Notes under the pieces: model-generated
The model's database searches: none
What the model was told of the DNA's origin: nothing
Seen by the model: only the letters and a program-made list of their open reading frames with translations
Translations under genes and position numbers: made by a program
Shown: in pieces, positions 24,266 through 37,768 of the stretch
Layout: each line of letters starts with the position of its first letter
Position numbering within the stretch: position 1 is the stretch's first letter
From: Auanema rhodensis
Lineage: Eukaryota > Nematoda > Chromadorea > Rhabditida > Rhabditidae
Reading direction: 5' to 3'
Length of the DNA stretch: 64,000 nucleotides
Assembly: GCA_964057225.1 (NCBI GenBank)
Contig: OZ059895.1
Location: 11,532,001-11,596,000 of the forward strand

Positions 24266-26250
24266 ATGTTTTCAATTTTCAAGCAGTTTTACTCAGATAG
24301 CTTAACCCAAGGCAGCAAATTATCTTCAATATTATTTCTATCTTACAGTTATAAACCAATAGTTAATGAACCATCATCTTACCTTTACTGTTTCTATCTA
24401 TTTCCTATCGAAAGCAACTTCGTTCAAACACTATACAACTGTGAAACCTTTTTTAATTTCTTGTATTTGTAGCTCATAAGATTTGATATCATTGAGGGAT
24501 TTAGATAGAACGTGGAAAATTACATAACTACCATGAAATTGGAAAAAACTATAACGAGGATAAGTATGTGAAACATTGATTATCAGATATTTTCGCTTAG
24601 GACCATACCACGTTGAAAGTACGCCATGCCGCTGATTTTCAATTTTAACTCTTTTGTAACAAATGTTTTCAATTTTCAAGCAGTTTTACTCAGATAGCTT
24701 AACCCAAGGCAGCAAATTATCTTCAATATTATTTCTATCTTACAGTTATAAACCAATAGTTAATGAACCATCATCTTACCCTTACCGTTTCTATCTATTT
24801 CCTAACGAAACCAACTTTGTTCAAAAACTATACAACTGTGAAACCTTTTTTAATTTCTTGTATTTGGAGCTTATAAGCTTTGATATCATTGAGGAATCCA
24901 GATAGAACGTGGAAAATTACGTAACTAACATGAAATTGGAAGAAACTATAACGAGGATAAGTATGTGAATCATTGAATATCAGATATTTTCGCTTAGGAC
25001 CATACCACGTTGAAAGTACGCCATGCCGCTGATTTTCAATTTTAACTCTTCTGTATTAAATGTTTTCAATTTTCAAGCAGTTTTACTCAGATAGCTTAAC
25101 CCAAGGCAGCAAATTATCTTCAATATTATTTCTATCTTACAGTTATAAACCAATAGTTAATGAACCATCATCTTACCTTTACCGTTTCTATCTATTTCCT
25201 AACGAAACCAACTTTGTTCAAAAACTATACAACTGTGAAACCTTTTTTAATTTCTTGTATTTGGAGCTTATAAGCTTTGATATCATTGAGGAATCCAGAT
25301 AGAACGTGGAAAATTACGTAACTAACATGAAATTGGAAGAAACTATAACGAGGATAAGTATGTGAATCATTGAATATCAGATATTTTCGCTTAGGACCAT
25401 ACCACGTTGAAAGTACGCCATGCCGCTGATTTTCAATTTTAACTCTTCTGTATTAAATGTTTTCAATTTTCAAGCAGTTTTACTCAGATAGCTTAACCCA
25501 AGGCAGCAAATTATCTTCAATATTATTTCTATCTTACAGTTATAAACCAATAGTTAATGAACCATCATCTTACCTTTACTGTTTCTATCTATTTCCTATC
25601 GAAAGCAACTTCGTTCAAACACTATACAACTGTGAAACCTTTTTTAATTTCTTGTATTTGTAGCTCATAAGATTTGATATCATTGAGGGATTTAGATAGA
25701 ACGTGGAAAATTACATAACTACCATGAAATTGGAAAAAACTATAACGAGGATAAGTATGTAAATCATTGAATATCAGATATTTTTGCTTACGACCATACC
25801 AAGTTGAAAGTACGCCATGACGCTGATTTTCAATTTTAACTCTTTTGTAACAAATGTTTTCAATTTTCAAGCAGTTTTACTCAGATAGCTTAACCCAAGG
25901 CAGCAAATTATCTTCAATATTATTTCTATCTTACAGTTATAAACCAATAGTTAATGAACCATCATCTTACCTTTACTGTTTCTATCTATTTCCTATCGAA
26001 AGCAACTTTGTTCAAACACTATACAACTGTGACACCTTTTTTAATTTCTTGTATTTGGAGTTCATAAGATTTGATATCATTGAGGGATTTAGATAGAACG
26101 TGGAAAATTACATAACTACCATGAAATTGGAAAAAACTATAACGAGGATAAGTATGTAAATCATTGAATATCAGATATTTTTGCTTACGACCATACCAAG
26201 TTGAAAATACGCCATGACGCTGATTTTCAATTTTAACTCTTTTGTAACAA

Positions 26251-27442
26251 ATGTTTTCAATTTTCAAGCAGTTTTACTCAGATAGCTTAACCCAAGGCAG
26301 CAAATTATCTTCAATATTATTTCTATCTTACAGTTATAAACCAATAGTTAATGAACCATCATCTTACCTTTACTGTTTCTATCTATTTCCTATCGAGAGC
26401 AACTTTGTTCAAACACTATACAACTGTGAAACCTTTTTTAATTTCTTGTATTTGGAGCTCATAAGATTTGATGTCATCGAGGGATCCAGATAGAACGTGG
26501 AAAATTACGTAACTAACATGAAATTGGAAAAAACTATAACGAGGATAAGTATGTAAATCATTAAATACCAGATATTTTTGCTTACAACTATACCACGTTG
26601 TAAGTACACCATGCCGCTGATTTTCAATTTTAACTCTTTTGTAACAAATGTTTTCAATTTTCAAGCAGTTTTACTCAGATAGCTTAACCCAAGGCAGCAA
26701 ATTATCTTCAATATTATTTCTATCTTACAGTTATAAACCAATAGTTAATGAACCATCATCTTACCTTTACTGTTTCTATCTATTTCCTATCGAAAGCAAC
26801 TTTGTTCAAACACTATACAACTGTGAAACCTTTTTTAATTTCTTGTATTTGGAGCTCATAAGATTTGATATCATTGAGAAATTTAGATAGAACGTGGAAA
26901 ATTACATAACTACCATGAAATTGGAAAAAACTATAACGAGGATAAGTATGTAAATCATTGAATATCAGATATTTTTGCTTACAACTATACCACGTTGTAA
27001 GTACGCCATGCCGCTGATTTTCAATTTTAACTCTTTTGTAACAAATGTTTTCAATTTTCAAGCAGTTTTACTCAGATAGCTTAACCCAAGGCAGCAAATT
27101 ATCTTCAATATTATTTCTATCTTACAGTTATAAACCAATAGTTAATGAACCATCATCTTACCTTTACTGTTTCTATCTATTTCCTATCGAAAGCAACTTT
27201 GTTCAAACACTATACAACTGTGACACCTTTTTTAATTTCTTGTATTTGGAGTTCATAAGATTTGATATCATCGAGGGATCCAGATAGAACGTGGAAAATT
27301 ACATAACTAACATGAAATTGGGAAAAAATTATAACGAGGATAAGTATGTGAAACATTGATTATCAGATATTTTCGCTTAGGACCATACCACGTTGAAAGT
27401 ACGCCATGCCGCTGATTTTCAATTTTAACTCTTCTGTATTAA
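26251..27442. repeat. 3-mer equivalent to HOR types 6-7-8
   Basis: The monomer at 26251 has GATGTCATCG and ATTAAATACC (type 6). The one at 26648 has GAGAAATTTAG followed by TACATAACTACC and the dyad tail (type 7, without its later TTTAATG change). The one at 27045 is 398 bp with GACACC, GAGTTC and TTGATTATCAG (type 8). Order and tails agree with the HOR further right, about 17 kb away. Confidence 0.75.
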
Positions 27443-29428
27443 ATGTTTTCAATTTTTAAGCAGTTTTACTCAGATAGCTCAACCCAAGGCAGCAAATTAT
27501 CTTCAATATTATTTCTATCTTACAGTTATAAACCAATAGTTAATGAACCATCATCTTACCTTTACTGTTTCTATCTATTTCCTATCGAAAGCAACTTTGT
27601 TCAAACACTATACAACTGTGAAACCTTTTTTAATTTCTTGTATTTGTAGCTCATAAGATTTGATATCATTGAGGGATTTAGATAGAACGTGGAAAATTAC
27701 ATAACTACCATGAAATTGGAAAAAACTATAACGAGGATAAGTATGTGAAACATTGATTATCAGATATTTTCGCTTAGGACCATACCACGTTGAAAGTACG
27801 CCATGCCGCTGATTTTCAATTTTAACTCTTTTGTAACAAATGTTTTCAATTTTCAAGCAGTTTTACTCAGATAGCTTAACCCAAGGCAGCAAATTATCTT
27901 CAATATTATTTCTATCTTACAGTTATAAACCAATAGTTATTGAACCATCATCTTACCTTTACCGTTTCTATCTATTTCCTAACGAAACCAACTTTGTTCA
28001 AGAACTATACAACTGTGAAACCTTTTTTAATTTCTTGTATTTTGAGCTTATAAGCTTTGATATCATTGAGGAATCCAGATAGAACGTGGAAAATTACGTA
28101 ACTAACATGAAATTGGAAGAAACTATAACGAGGATAAGTATGTGAATCATTGAATATCATATATTTTCGCTTAGGACCATACCACGTTGAAAGTACGCCA
28201 TGCCGCTGATTTTCAATTTTAACTCTTTTGTATTAAATGTTTTCAATTTTCAAGCAGTTTTACTCAGATAGCTTAACCCAAGGCAGCAAATTATCTTCAA
28301 TATTATTTCTATCTTACAGTTATAAACCAATAGTTAATGAACCATCATCTTACCTTTACTGTTTCTATCTATTTCCTATCGAAAGCAACTTCGTTCAAAC
28401 ACTATACAACTGTGAAACCTTTTTTAATTTCTTGTATTTGTAGCTCATAAGATTTGATATCATTGAGGGATTTAGATAGAACGTGGAAAATTACATAACT
28501 ACCATGAAATTAGAAAAAACTATAACGAGGATAAGTATGTGAATCATTGAATATCAGATATTTTCGCTTACGACCATACCACGTTGAAAGTACGCCATGA
28601 CGCTGATTTTCAATTTTAATTCTTTTGTAACAAATGTTTTCAATTTTCAAGCAGTTTTACTCAGATAGCTTAACACAAGGCAGCAAATTATCTTCAATAT
28701 TATTTCTATCTTACAGTTATAAACCAATAGTTAATGAACCATCATCTTACCTTTACTGTTTCTATCTATTTCCTATCGAAAGCAACTTTGTTCAAACACT
28801 TTACAACTGTGACACCTTTTTTAATTTCTTGTATTTGGAGTTCATAAGATTTGATATCATCGAGGGATCCAGATAGAACGTGGAAAATTACATAACTAAC
28901 ATGAAATTGGGAAAAAATTATAACGAGGATAAGTATGTGAAACATTGATTATCAGATATTTTCGCTTACGACCATACCACGTTGAAAGTACGCCATGACG
29001 CTGATTTTCAATTTTAACTCTTTTGTAACAAATGTTTTCAATTTTCAAGCAGTTTTACTCAGATAGCTTAACCCAACGCAGCAAATAATCTTCAATATTA
29101 TTTCTATCTTACAGTTATAAACCAATAGTTAATGAACCATCATCTTACCTTTACTGTTTCTATTTATTTCCTATCGAAAGCAACTTCGTTCAAACACTAT
29201 ACAACTGTGAAACCTTTTTTAATTTCTTGTATTTGGAGCTCATCAGATTTGATATCATTGAGGGATTTAGATAGAACGTGGAAAATTACATAACTACCAT
29301 GAAATTGGAAAAAACTATAACGAGGATAAGTATGTAAATCATTGAATATCAGATATTTTTGCTTACAACTATACCACGTTGTAAGTACGCCATGCCGCTG
29401 ATTTTCAATTTTAACTCTTTTGTAACAA

Positions 29429-31017
29429 ATGTTTTCAATTTTCAAGCAGTTTTACTCAGATAGCTTAACCCAAGGCAGCAAATTATCTTCAATATTATTT
29501 CTATCTTACAGTTATAAACCAATAGTTAATGAACCATCATCTTACCTTTACTGTTTCTATCTATTTCCTATCAAAAGCAACTTTGTTCAAACACTATACA
29601 ACTGTGACACCTTTTTTAATTTCTTGTATTTGGAGTTCATAAGATTTGATATCACCGAGGGATCCAGATAGAACGTGGAAAATTACATAACTAACATGAA
29701 ATTGGGAAAAAACTATAACGAGGATAAGTATGTGAATCATTGAATATCAGATATTTTCGCTTAGGACCATACCACGTTGAAAGTACGCCATGCCGCTGAT
29801 TTTCAATTTTAACTCTTTTGTAACAAATGTTTTCAATTTTCAAGCAGTTTTACTCAGATAGCTTAACCCAAGGCAGCAAATTATCTTCAATATTATTTCT
29901 ATCTTACAGTTATAAACCAATAGTTAATGAACCATCATCTTACCTTTACTGTTTCTATCTATTTCCTATCGAAAGCAACTTTGTTCAAACACTATACAAC
30001 TGTGAAACCTTTTTTAATTTTTTGTATTTGGAGCTCATAAGATTTGATATCATCGAGGGATCCAGATAGAACGTGGAAAATTACATAACTAACATGAAAT
30101 TGGGAAAAAATTATAACGAGGATAAGTATGTAAATCATTGAATATCAGATATTTTGCTTACAACTATACCACGTTGTAAGTACGCCATGCCGCTGATTTT
30201 CAATTTTAACTCTTTTGTAACAAATGTTTTCAATTTTCAAGCAGTTTTACTCAGATAGCTTAACCCAAGGCAGCAAATTATCTTCAATATTATTTCTATC
30301 TTACAGTTATAAACCAATAGTTAATGAACCATCATCTTACCTTTACTGTTTCTATCTATTTCCTATCAAAAGCAACTTTGTTCAAACACTATACAACTGT
30401 GACACCTTTTTTAATTTCTTGTATTTGGAGTTCATAAGATTTGATATCACCGAGGGATCCAGATAGAACGTGGAAAATTACATAACTAACATGAAATTGG
30501 GAAAAAACTATAACGAGGATAAGTATGTGAATCATTGAATATCAGATATTTTCGCTTAGGACCATACCACGTTGAAAGTACGCCATGCCGCTGATTTTCA
30601 ATTTTAACTCTTCTGTATTAAATGTTTTCAATTTTCAAGCAGTTTTACTCAGATAGCTCAACCCAAGGCAGCAAATTATCTTCAATATTATTTCTATCTT
30701 ACAGTTATAAACCAATAGTTAATGAACCATCATCTTACCTTTACTGTTTCTATCTATTTCCTTTCGAAACCAACTTTGTTCAAAAACTATACAACTGTGA
30801 AACCTTTTTTAATTTCTTGTATTTGGAGCTCATAAGATTTGATATCATTGAAGGATCCAGATAGAACGTGGAAAATTACGTAACTTACATGAAATTGGAA
30901 AAAACTATAACGAGGATAAGTATGTAAATCATTGAATATCAGATATTTTGCTTACAACTATACCACGTTGTAAGTACGCCATGCCGCTGATTTTCAATTT
31001 TAACTCTTTTGTAACAA
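29429..31017. repeat. Tandem dimers (795-bp step)
   Basis: Monomers at 29429 and 30224 share ATCAAAAGCAAC and ATATCACCGAGG and appear identical. They alternate with different monomers at 29827 and 30622. The tails of 29827 and 30622 have lost one T (GATATTTTGCTTAC), giving lengths of 397 and 396 bp. That makes them the only two copies in the window with this deletion. Confidence 0.85.
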
Positions 31018-33796
31018 ATGTTTTCAATTTTCAAGCAGTTTTACTCAGATAGCTTAACCCAAGGCAGCAAATTATCTTCAATATTATTTCTATCTTACAG
31101 TTATAAACCAATAGTTAATGAACCATCATCTTACCCTTACCGTTTCTATCTATTTCCTAACGAAACCAACTTTGTTCAAAAACTATACAACTGTGAAACC
31201 TTTTTTAATTTCTTGTATTTGGAGCTCATAAGCTTTGATATCATTGAGGAATCCAGATAGAACGTGGAAAATTACGTAACTAACATGAAATTGGAAGAAA
31301 CTATAACGAGGATAAGTATGTGAATCATTGAATATCAGATATTTTCGCTTAGGACCATACCACGTTGAAAGTACGCCATGCCGCTGATTTTCAATTTTAA
31401 CTCTTCTGTATTAAATGTTTTCAATTTTCAAGCAGTTTTACTCAGATAGCTTAACCCAAGGCAGCAAATTATCTTCAATATTATTTCTATCTTACAGTTA
31501 TAAACCAATAGTTAATGAACCATCATCTTACCTTTACTGTTTCTATCTATTTCCTATCGAAAGCAACTTCGTTCAAACACTATACAACTGTGAAACCTTT
31601 TTTAATTTCTTGTATTTGTAGCTCATAAGATTTGATATCATTGAGGGATTTAGATAGAACGTGGAAAATTACGTAACTTACATGAAATTGGAAAAAACTA
31701 TAACGAGGATAAGTATGTAAATCATTGAATATCAGATATTTTTGCTTACAACTATACCACGTTGTAAGTACGCCATGCCGCTGATTTTCAATTTTAACTC
31801 TTTTGTAACAAATGTTTTCAATTTTCAAGCAGTTTTACTCAGATAGCTTAACCCAAGGCAGCAAATTATCTTCAATATTATTTCTATCTTACAGTTATAA
31901 ACCAATAGTTAATGAACCATCATCTTACCCTTACCGTTTCTATCTATTTCCTAACGAAACCAACTTTGTTCAAAAACTATACAACTGTGAAACCTTTTTT
32001 AATTTCTTGTATTTGGAGCTCATAAGCTTTGATATCATTGAGGAATCCAGATAGAACGTGGAAAATTACGTAACTAACATGAAATTGGAAGAAACTATAA
32101 CGAGGATAAGTATGTGAATCATTGAATATCAGATATTTTCGCTTAGGACCATACCACGTTGAAAGTACGCCATGCCGCTGATTTTCAATTTTAACTCTTC
32201 TGTATTAAATGTTTTCAATTTTCAAGCAGTTTTACTCAGATAGCTTAACCCAAGGCAGCAAATTATCTTCAATATTATTTCTATCTTACAGTTATAAACC
32301 AATAGTTAATGAACCATCATCTTACCTTTACTGTTTCTATCTATTTCCTATCGAAAGCAACTTCGTTCAAACACTATACAACTGTGAAACCTTTTTTAAT
32401 TTCTTGTATTTGTAGCTCATAAGATTTGATATCATTGAGGGATTTAGATAGAACGTGGAAAATTACGTAACTTACATGAAATTGGAAAAAACTATAACGA
32501 GGATAAGTATGTAAATCATTGAATATCAGATATTTTTGCTTACAACTATACCACGTTGTAAGTACGCCATGCCGCTGATTTTCAATTTTAACTCTTTTGT
32601 AACAAATGTTTTCAATTTTCAAGCAGTTTTACTCAGATAGCTTAACCCAAGGCAGCAAATTATCTTCAATATTATTTCTATCTTACAGTTATAAACCAAT
32701 AGTTAATGAACCATCATCTTACCCTTACCGTTTCTATCTATTTCCTAACGAAACCAACTTTGTTCAAAAACTATACAACTGTGAAACCTTTTTTAATTTC
32801 TTGTATTTGGAGTTCATAAGATTTGATATCATTGAGGGATTTAGATAGAACGTGGAAAATTACGTAACTTACATGAAATTGGAAAAAACTATAACGAGGA
32901 TAAGTATGTAAATCATTGAATATCAGATATTTTTGCTTACAACTATACCACGTTGTAAGTACGCCATGCCGCTGATTTTCAATTTTAACTCTTTTGTAAC
33001 AAATGTTTTCAATTTTCAAGCAGTTTTACTCAGATAGCTTAACCCAAGGCAGCAAATTATCTTCAATATTATTTCTATCTTACAGTTATAAACCAATAGT
33101 TAATGAACCATCATCTTACCCTTACCGTTTCTATCTATTTCCTAACGAAACCAACTTTGTTCAAAAACTATACAACTGTGAAACCTTTTTTAATTTCTTG
33201 TATTTGGAGCTCATAAGCTTTGATATCATTGAGGAATCCAGATAGAACGTGGAAAATTACGTAACTAACATGAAATTGGAAGAAACTATAACGAGGATAA
33301 GTATGTAAATCATTGAATATCAGATATTTTCGCTTAGGACCATACCACGTTGAAAGTACGCCATGCCGCTGATTTTCAATTTTAACTCTTCTGTATTAAA
33401 TGTTTTCAATTTTCAAGCAGTTTTACTCAGATAGCTTAACCCAAGGCAGCAAATTATCTTCAATATTATTTCTATCTTACAGTTATAAACCAATAGTTAA
33501 TGAACCATCATCTTACCTTTACTGTTTCTATCTATTTCCTATCGAAAGCAACTTCGTTCAAACACTATACAACTGTGAAACCTTTTTTAATTTCTTGTAT
33601 TTGTAGCTCATAAGATTTGATATCATTGAGGGATTTAGATAGAACGTGGAAAATTACATAACTACCATGAAATTGGAAAAAACTATAACGAGGATAAGTA
33701 TGTAAATCATTGAATATCAGATATTTTTGCCCACAACTGTACCACGTTGTAAGTACGCCATGCCGCTGATTTTCAATTTTAACTCTTTTGTAACAA
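31018..33796. repeat. Tandem dimers (794 bp) with one collapsed unit
   Basis: The dimer consists of an AACGAAACC/GAGGAATCC monomer and a GTATTAAATG/TTGTAG monomer. It occupies 31018-31811, 31812-32605 and 33003-33796. Between the second and third lies a single monomer (32606-33002) with the front of the first kind (AACGAAACC) and the tail of the second (GGATTTAG, AACTTACATG). It is a fusion left by an unequal exchange within the dimer. Confidence 0.85.
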
Positions 33797-34988
33797 ATGT
33801 TTTCAATTTTCAAGCAGTTTTACTCAGATAGCTTAACCCAAAGCAGCAAATTATCTTCAATATTATTTCTATCTTACAGTTATAAACCAATAGTTAATGA
33901 ACCATCATCTTACCTTTACTGTTTCTATCTATTTCCTATCGAAAGCAACTTAGTTCAAACACTATACAACTGTGACACCTTTTTTAATTTCTTGTATTTG
34001 GAGTTCATAAGATTTGATATCATCGAGGGATCCAGATAGAACGTGGAAAATCACATAACTAACATGAAATTGGGAAAAAACTATAACGAGGATAAGTATG
34101 TGAATCATTGAATATCAGATATTTTCGCTTAGGACCATACCACGTTGAAAGTACGCCATGCCGCTGATTTTCAATTTTAACTCTTTTGTAACAAATGTTT
34201 TCAATTTTCAAGCAGTTTTACTCAGATAGCTTAACCCAAGGCAGCAAATTATCTTCAATATTATTTCTATCTTACAGTTATAAACCAATAGTTAATGAAC
34301 CATCATCTTACCTTTACTATTTCTATCTATTTCCTATCAAAACCAACTTTGTTCAAACACTATACAACTGAGAAGCCTTTTTTAATTTCTTGTATTTGGA
34401 GTTCATAAGATTTGATATCATTGAGGGATTTAGATAGAACGTGGAAAATTACATAACTACCATGAAATTGGAAAAAACTATAACGAGGATAAGTATGTAA
34501 ATCATTGACTATCAGATATTTTTGCTTACAACTATACCACGTTGTAAGTACGCCATGCCGCTGATTTTCAATTTTAACTCTTTTGTAACAAATGTTTTCA
34601 ATTTTCAAGCAGTTTTACTCAGATAGCTTAACCCAAAGCAGCAAATTATCTTCAATATTATTTCTATCTCACAGTTATAAACCAATAGTTAATGAACCAT
34701 CATCTTACCCTTATCGTTTCTATCTATTTCCTATCGAAACCAACTTTGTTCAAAAACTATACAACTGTGAAACCTTTTTCAATTTCTTGTATTTGGAGCT
34801 CATAAAATTTGATATCATTGAGGGATCCAGATAGAACGTGGAAAATTACGTAACTAACATGAAATTGGAAAAAACTATAACGAGGATAAGTATGTGAATC
34901 ATTGAATATCAGATATTTTCGCTTAGGACCATACCACGTTGAAAGTACGCCATGCCGCTGATTTTCAATTTTAACTCTTTTGTAACAA
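33400..34988. repeat. 4-mer P-Q-1-2, copy 1 (1589 bp)
   Basis: P (33400) has GTATTAAATG, TTGTAG and the rare tail TTGCCCACAACTGTACC. Q (33797, 398 bp) has AACTTAGTTC, GACACC and AAAATCACATAAC. The third monomer (34195) is HOR type 1, with TTTACTATTTC, ATCAAAACC, CAACTGAGAAGCC and TTGACTATCAG. The fourth (34592) is HOR type 2, with ATCTCACAG, CTTATCG and CATAAAATTTG. It recurs at 39755 and 41344. Confidence 0.88.
33730..33753. repeat. Degenerate form of the tail dyad (CCCACAAC arm)
   Basis: The left arm reads CCCACAAC in place of CTTACAAC and the centre TGTACCAC, while the right arm GTTGTAAG is kept, so two base pairs are lost. The same form occurs at 40085 and 41674. The three places mark the three copies of the P monomer. 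Confidence 0.85.
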
Positions 34989-36179
34989 ATGTTTTCAATT
35001 TTCAAGCAGTTTTAGTCAGATAGCTTAACCCAAGGCAGCAAATTATCTTCAATATTATTTCTATCTTACAGTTATAAACCAATAGTTAATGAACCATCAT
35101 CTTACCCTTACCGTTTCTATCTATTTCCTAACGAAACCAACTTTGTTCAAAAACTATACAACTGTGAAACCTTTTTTAATTTCTTGTATTTGGAGCTCAT
35201 AAGCTTTGATATCATTGAGGAATCCAGATAGAACGTGGAAAATTACGTAACTAACATGAAATTGGAAGAAACTATAACGAGGATAAGTATGTGAATCATT
35301 GAATATCAGATATTTTCGCTTAGGACCATACCACGTTGAAAGTACGCCATGCCGCTGATTTTCAATTTTAACTCTTCTGTATTAAATGTTTTCAATTTTC
35401 AAGCAGTTTTACTCAGATAGCTTAACCCAAAGCAGCAAATTATCTTCAATATTATTTCTATCTCACAGTTATAAACCAATAGTTAATGAACCATCATCTT
35501 ACCCTTATCGTTTCTATCTATTTCCTAACGAAACCAACTTTGTTCAAAAACTATACAACTGAGAAGCCTTTTTTAATTTCTTGTATTTGGAGTTCATAAG
35601 ATTTGATATCATTGAGGGATTTAGATAGAACGTGGAAAATTACATAACTACCATGAAATTGGAAAAAACTATAACGAGGATAAGTATGTAAATCATTGAC
35701 TATCAGATATTTTTGCTTACAACTATACCACGTTGTAAGTACGCCATGCCGCTGATTTTCAATTTTAACTCTTTTGTAACAAATGTTTTCAATTTTCAAG
35801 CAGTTTTACTCAGATAGCTTAACCCAAAGCAGCAAATTATCTTCAATATTATTTCTATCTCACAGTTATAAACCAATAGTTAATGAACCATCATCTTACC
35901 CTTATCGTTTCTATCTATTTCCTATCGAAACCAACTTTGTTCAAAAACTATACAACTGTGAAACCTTTTTCAATTTCTTGTATTTGGAGTTCATAAGATT
36001 TGATATCATCGAGGGATCCAGATAGAACGTGGAAAATTACGTAACTAACATGAAATTGGAAAAAACTATAACGAGGATAAGTATGTGAATCATTGAATAT
36101 CAGATATTTTCGCTTAGGACCATACCACGTTGAAAGTACGCCATGCCGCTGATTTTCAATTTTAACTCTTTTGTAACAA
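34989..36179. repeat. Three mixed monomers between 4-mers
   Basis: The monomer at 34989 combines TTTTAGTCAG with AACGAAACC and GAGGAATCC. The one at 35386 combines GTATTAAATG, ATCTCACAG, CTTATCG and AACGAAACC with the type 1 marks CAACTGAGAAGCC and TTGACTATCAG. The one at 35783 has a type 2 front with a GAGTTC/ATCATCGAG end. Each combines variants found on separate monomers elsewhere, so these look like products of crossing-over or gene conversion. Confidence 0.75.
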
Positions 36180-37768
36180 ATGTTTTCAATTTTCAAGCAG
36201 TTTTAGTCAGATAGCTTAACCCAAGGCAGCAAATTATCTTCAATATTATTTCTATCTCACAGTTATAAACCAATAGTTAATGAACCATCATCTTACCCTT
36301 ATCGTTTCTATCTATTTCCTATCGAAACCAACTTTGTTCAAAAACTATACAACTGTGAAACCTTTTTCAATTTCTTGTATTTGGAGCTCATAAGATTTGA
36401 TATCATTGAGGGATCCAGATAGAACGTGGAAAATTACGTAACTAACATGAAATTGGAAAAAACTATAACGAGGATAAGTATGTGAATCATTGAATATCAG
36501 ATATTTTCGCTTAGGACCATACCACGTTGAAAGTACGCCATGCCGCTGATTTTCAATTTTAACTCTTTTGTAACAAATTTTTTCAATTTTCAAGCAGTTT
36601 TACTCAGATAGCTTAACCCAAAGCAGCAAATTATCTTCAATATTATTTCTATCTTACAGTTATAAACCAATAGTTAATGAACCATCATCTTACCTTTACT
36701 GTTTCTATCTATTTCCTATCGAAAGCAACTTTGTTCAAACACTATACAACTGTGAAACCTTTTTTAATTTCTTGTATTTGGAGCTCATAAGATTTGATAT
36801 CATCGAGGGATTCAGATAGAACGTGGAAAATTACGTAACTAACATGAAATTGGAAAAAACTATAACGAGGATAAGTATGTAAATCATTGAATACCAGATA
36901 TTTTTGCTTACAACTATACCACGTTGTAAGTACACCATGCCGCTGATTTTCAATTTTAACTCTTTTGTAACAAATGTTTTCAATTTTCAAGCAGTTTTAC
37001 TCAAATAGCTTAACCCAAGGCAGCAAATTATCTTCAATATTATTTCTATCTTACAGTTATAAACCAATAGTTAATGAACCATCATCTTACCTTTACTGTT
37101 TCTATCTATTTCCTATCGAGAGCAACTTTGTTCAAACACTATACAACTGTGAAACCTTTTTTAATTTCTTGTATTTGGAGCTCATAAGATTTGATGTCAT
37201 CGAGGGATCCAGATAGAACGTGGAAAATTACGTAACTAACATGAAATTGGAAAAAACTATAACGAGGATAAGTATGTTAATCATTAAATACCAGATATTT
37301 TTGCTTACAACTATACCACGTTGTAAGTACACCATGCCGCTGATTTTCAATTTTAACTCTTTTGTAACAAATGTTTTCAATTTTCAAGCAGTTTTACTCA
37401 GATAGCTCAACCCAAGGCAGCAAATTATCTTCAATATTATTTCTATCTTACAGTTATAAACCAATAGTTAATGAACCATCATTTTACCTTTACTGTTTCT
37501 ATCTATTTCCTATCGAAAGCAACTTTGTTCAAACACTACACAACTGTGAAACCTTTTTTAATTTCTTGTATTTGGAGCTCATAAGATTTGATATCATTGA
37601 GAAATCCAGATAGAACGTGGAAAATTACATAACTACCATGAAATTGGGAAAAAATTGTAACGAGGATAAGTATGTAAATCATTGAATATCAGATATTTTT
37701 GCTTAGGACCATACCACGTTGAAAGTACGCCATGCCGCTGATTTTCAATTTTAACTCTTTTGTAACAA
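36180..37768. repeat. 4-mer tandem duplication, copy 1 (1589 bp)
   Basis: In order: a TTTTAGTCAG monomer (36180, like HOR types 3 and 4); an AAATTTTTTC monomer (36577, type 5-like); a GATGTCATCG monomer (36974, type 6-like, with GTATGTTAATC); and a 398-bp monomer of left-domain kind (37371). By eye it differs from 37769-39357 at only about three bases. The GTATGTTAATC change opens a 61-aa frame (37220-37405), which I regard as meaningless. Confidence 0.9.

Larger units (their letters stand above)
24266..33399. repeat. Mosaic domain of dimers and trimers with GTATTAAATG and TTGTAG variants
   Basis: Most monomers are 397 bp with CTCAGATAGCTTAACC. Two recurring kinds alternate. One has CCTAACGAAACC and GAGGAATCC. 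The other starts GTATTAAATG and has TTTGTAGCTC, a stop in the plus frame (monomers at 24266, 25457, 27443, 28237, 31415, 32209, 33400 and, further right, 39755). Between them are type 6-7-8-like monomers (26251-27442) and GACACC monomers. There is no single period over the domain. It looks like an intermediate state between the left domain and the later 4-mers. Confidence 0.78.

Noticed and set aside
37220-37405. 61-aa frame, repeated at 38809-38994
   Set aside because: It is created by a single GTAAATC-to-GTTAATC change in the linker, copied by the 1589-bp duplication.
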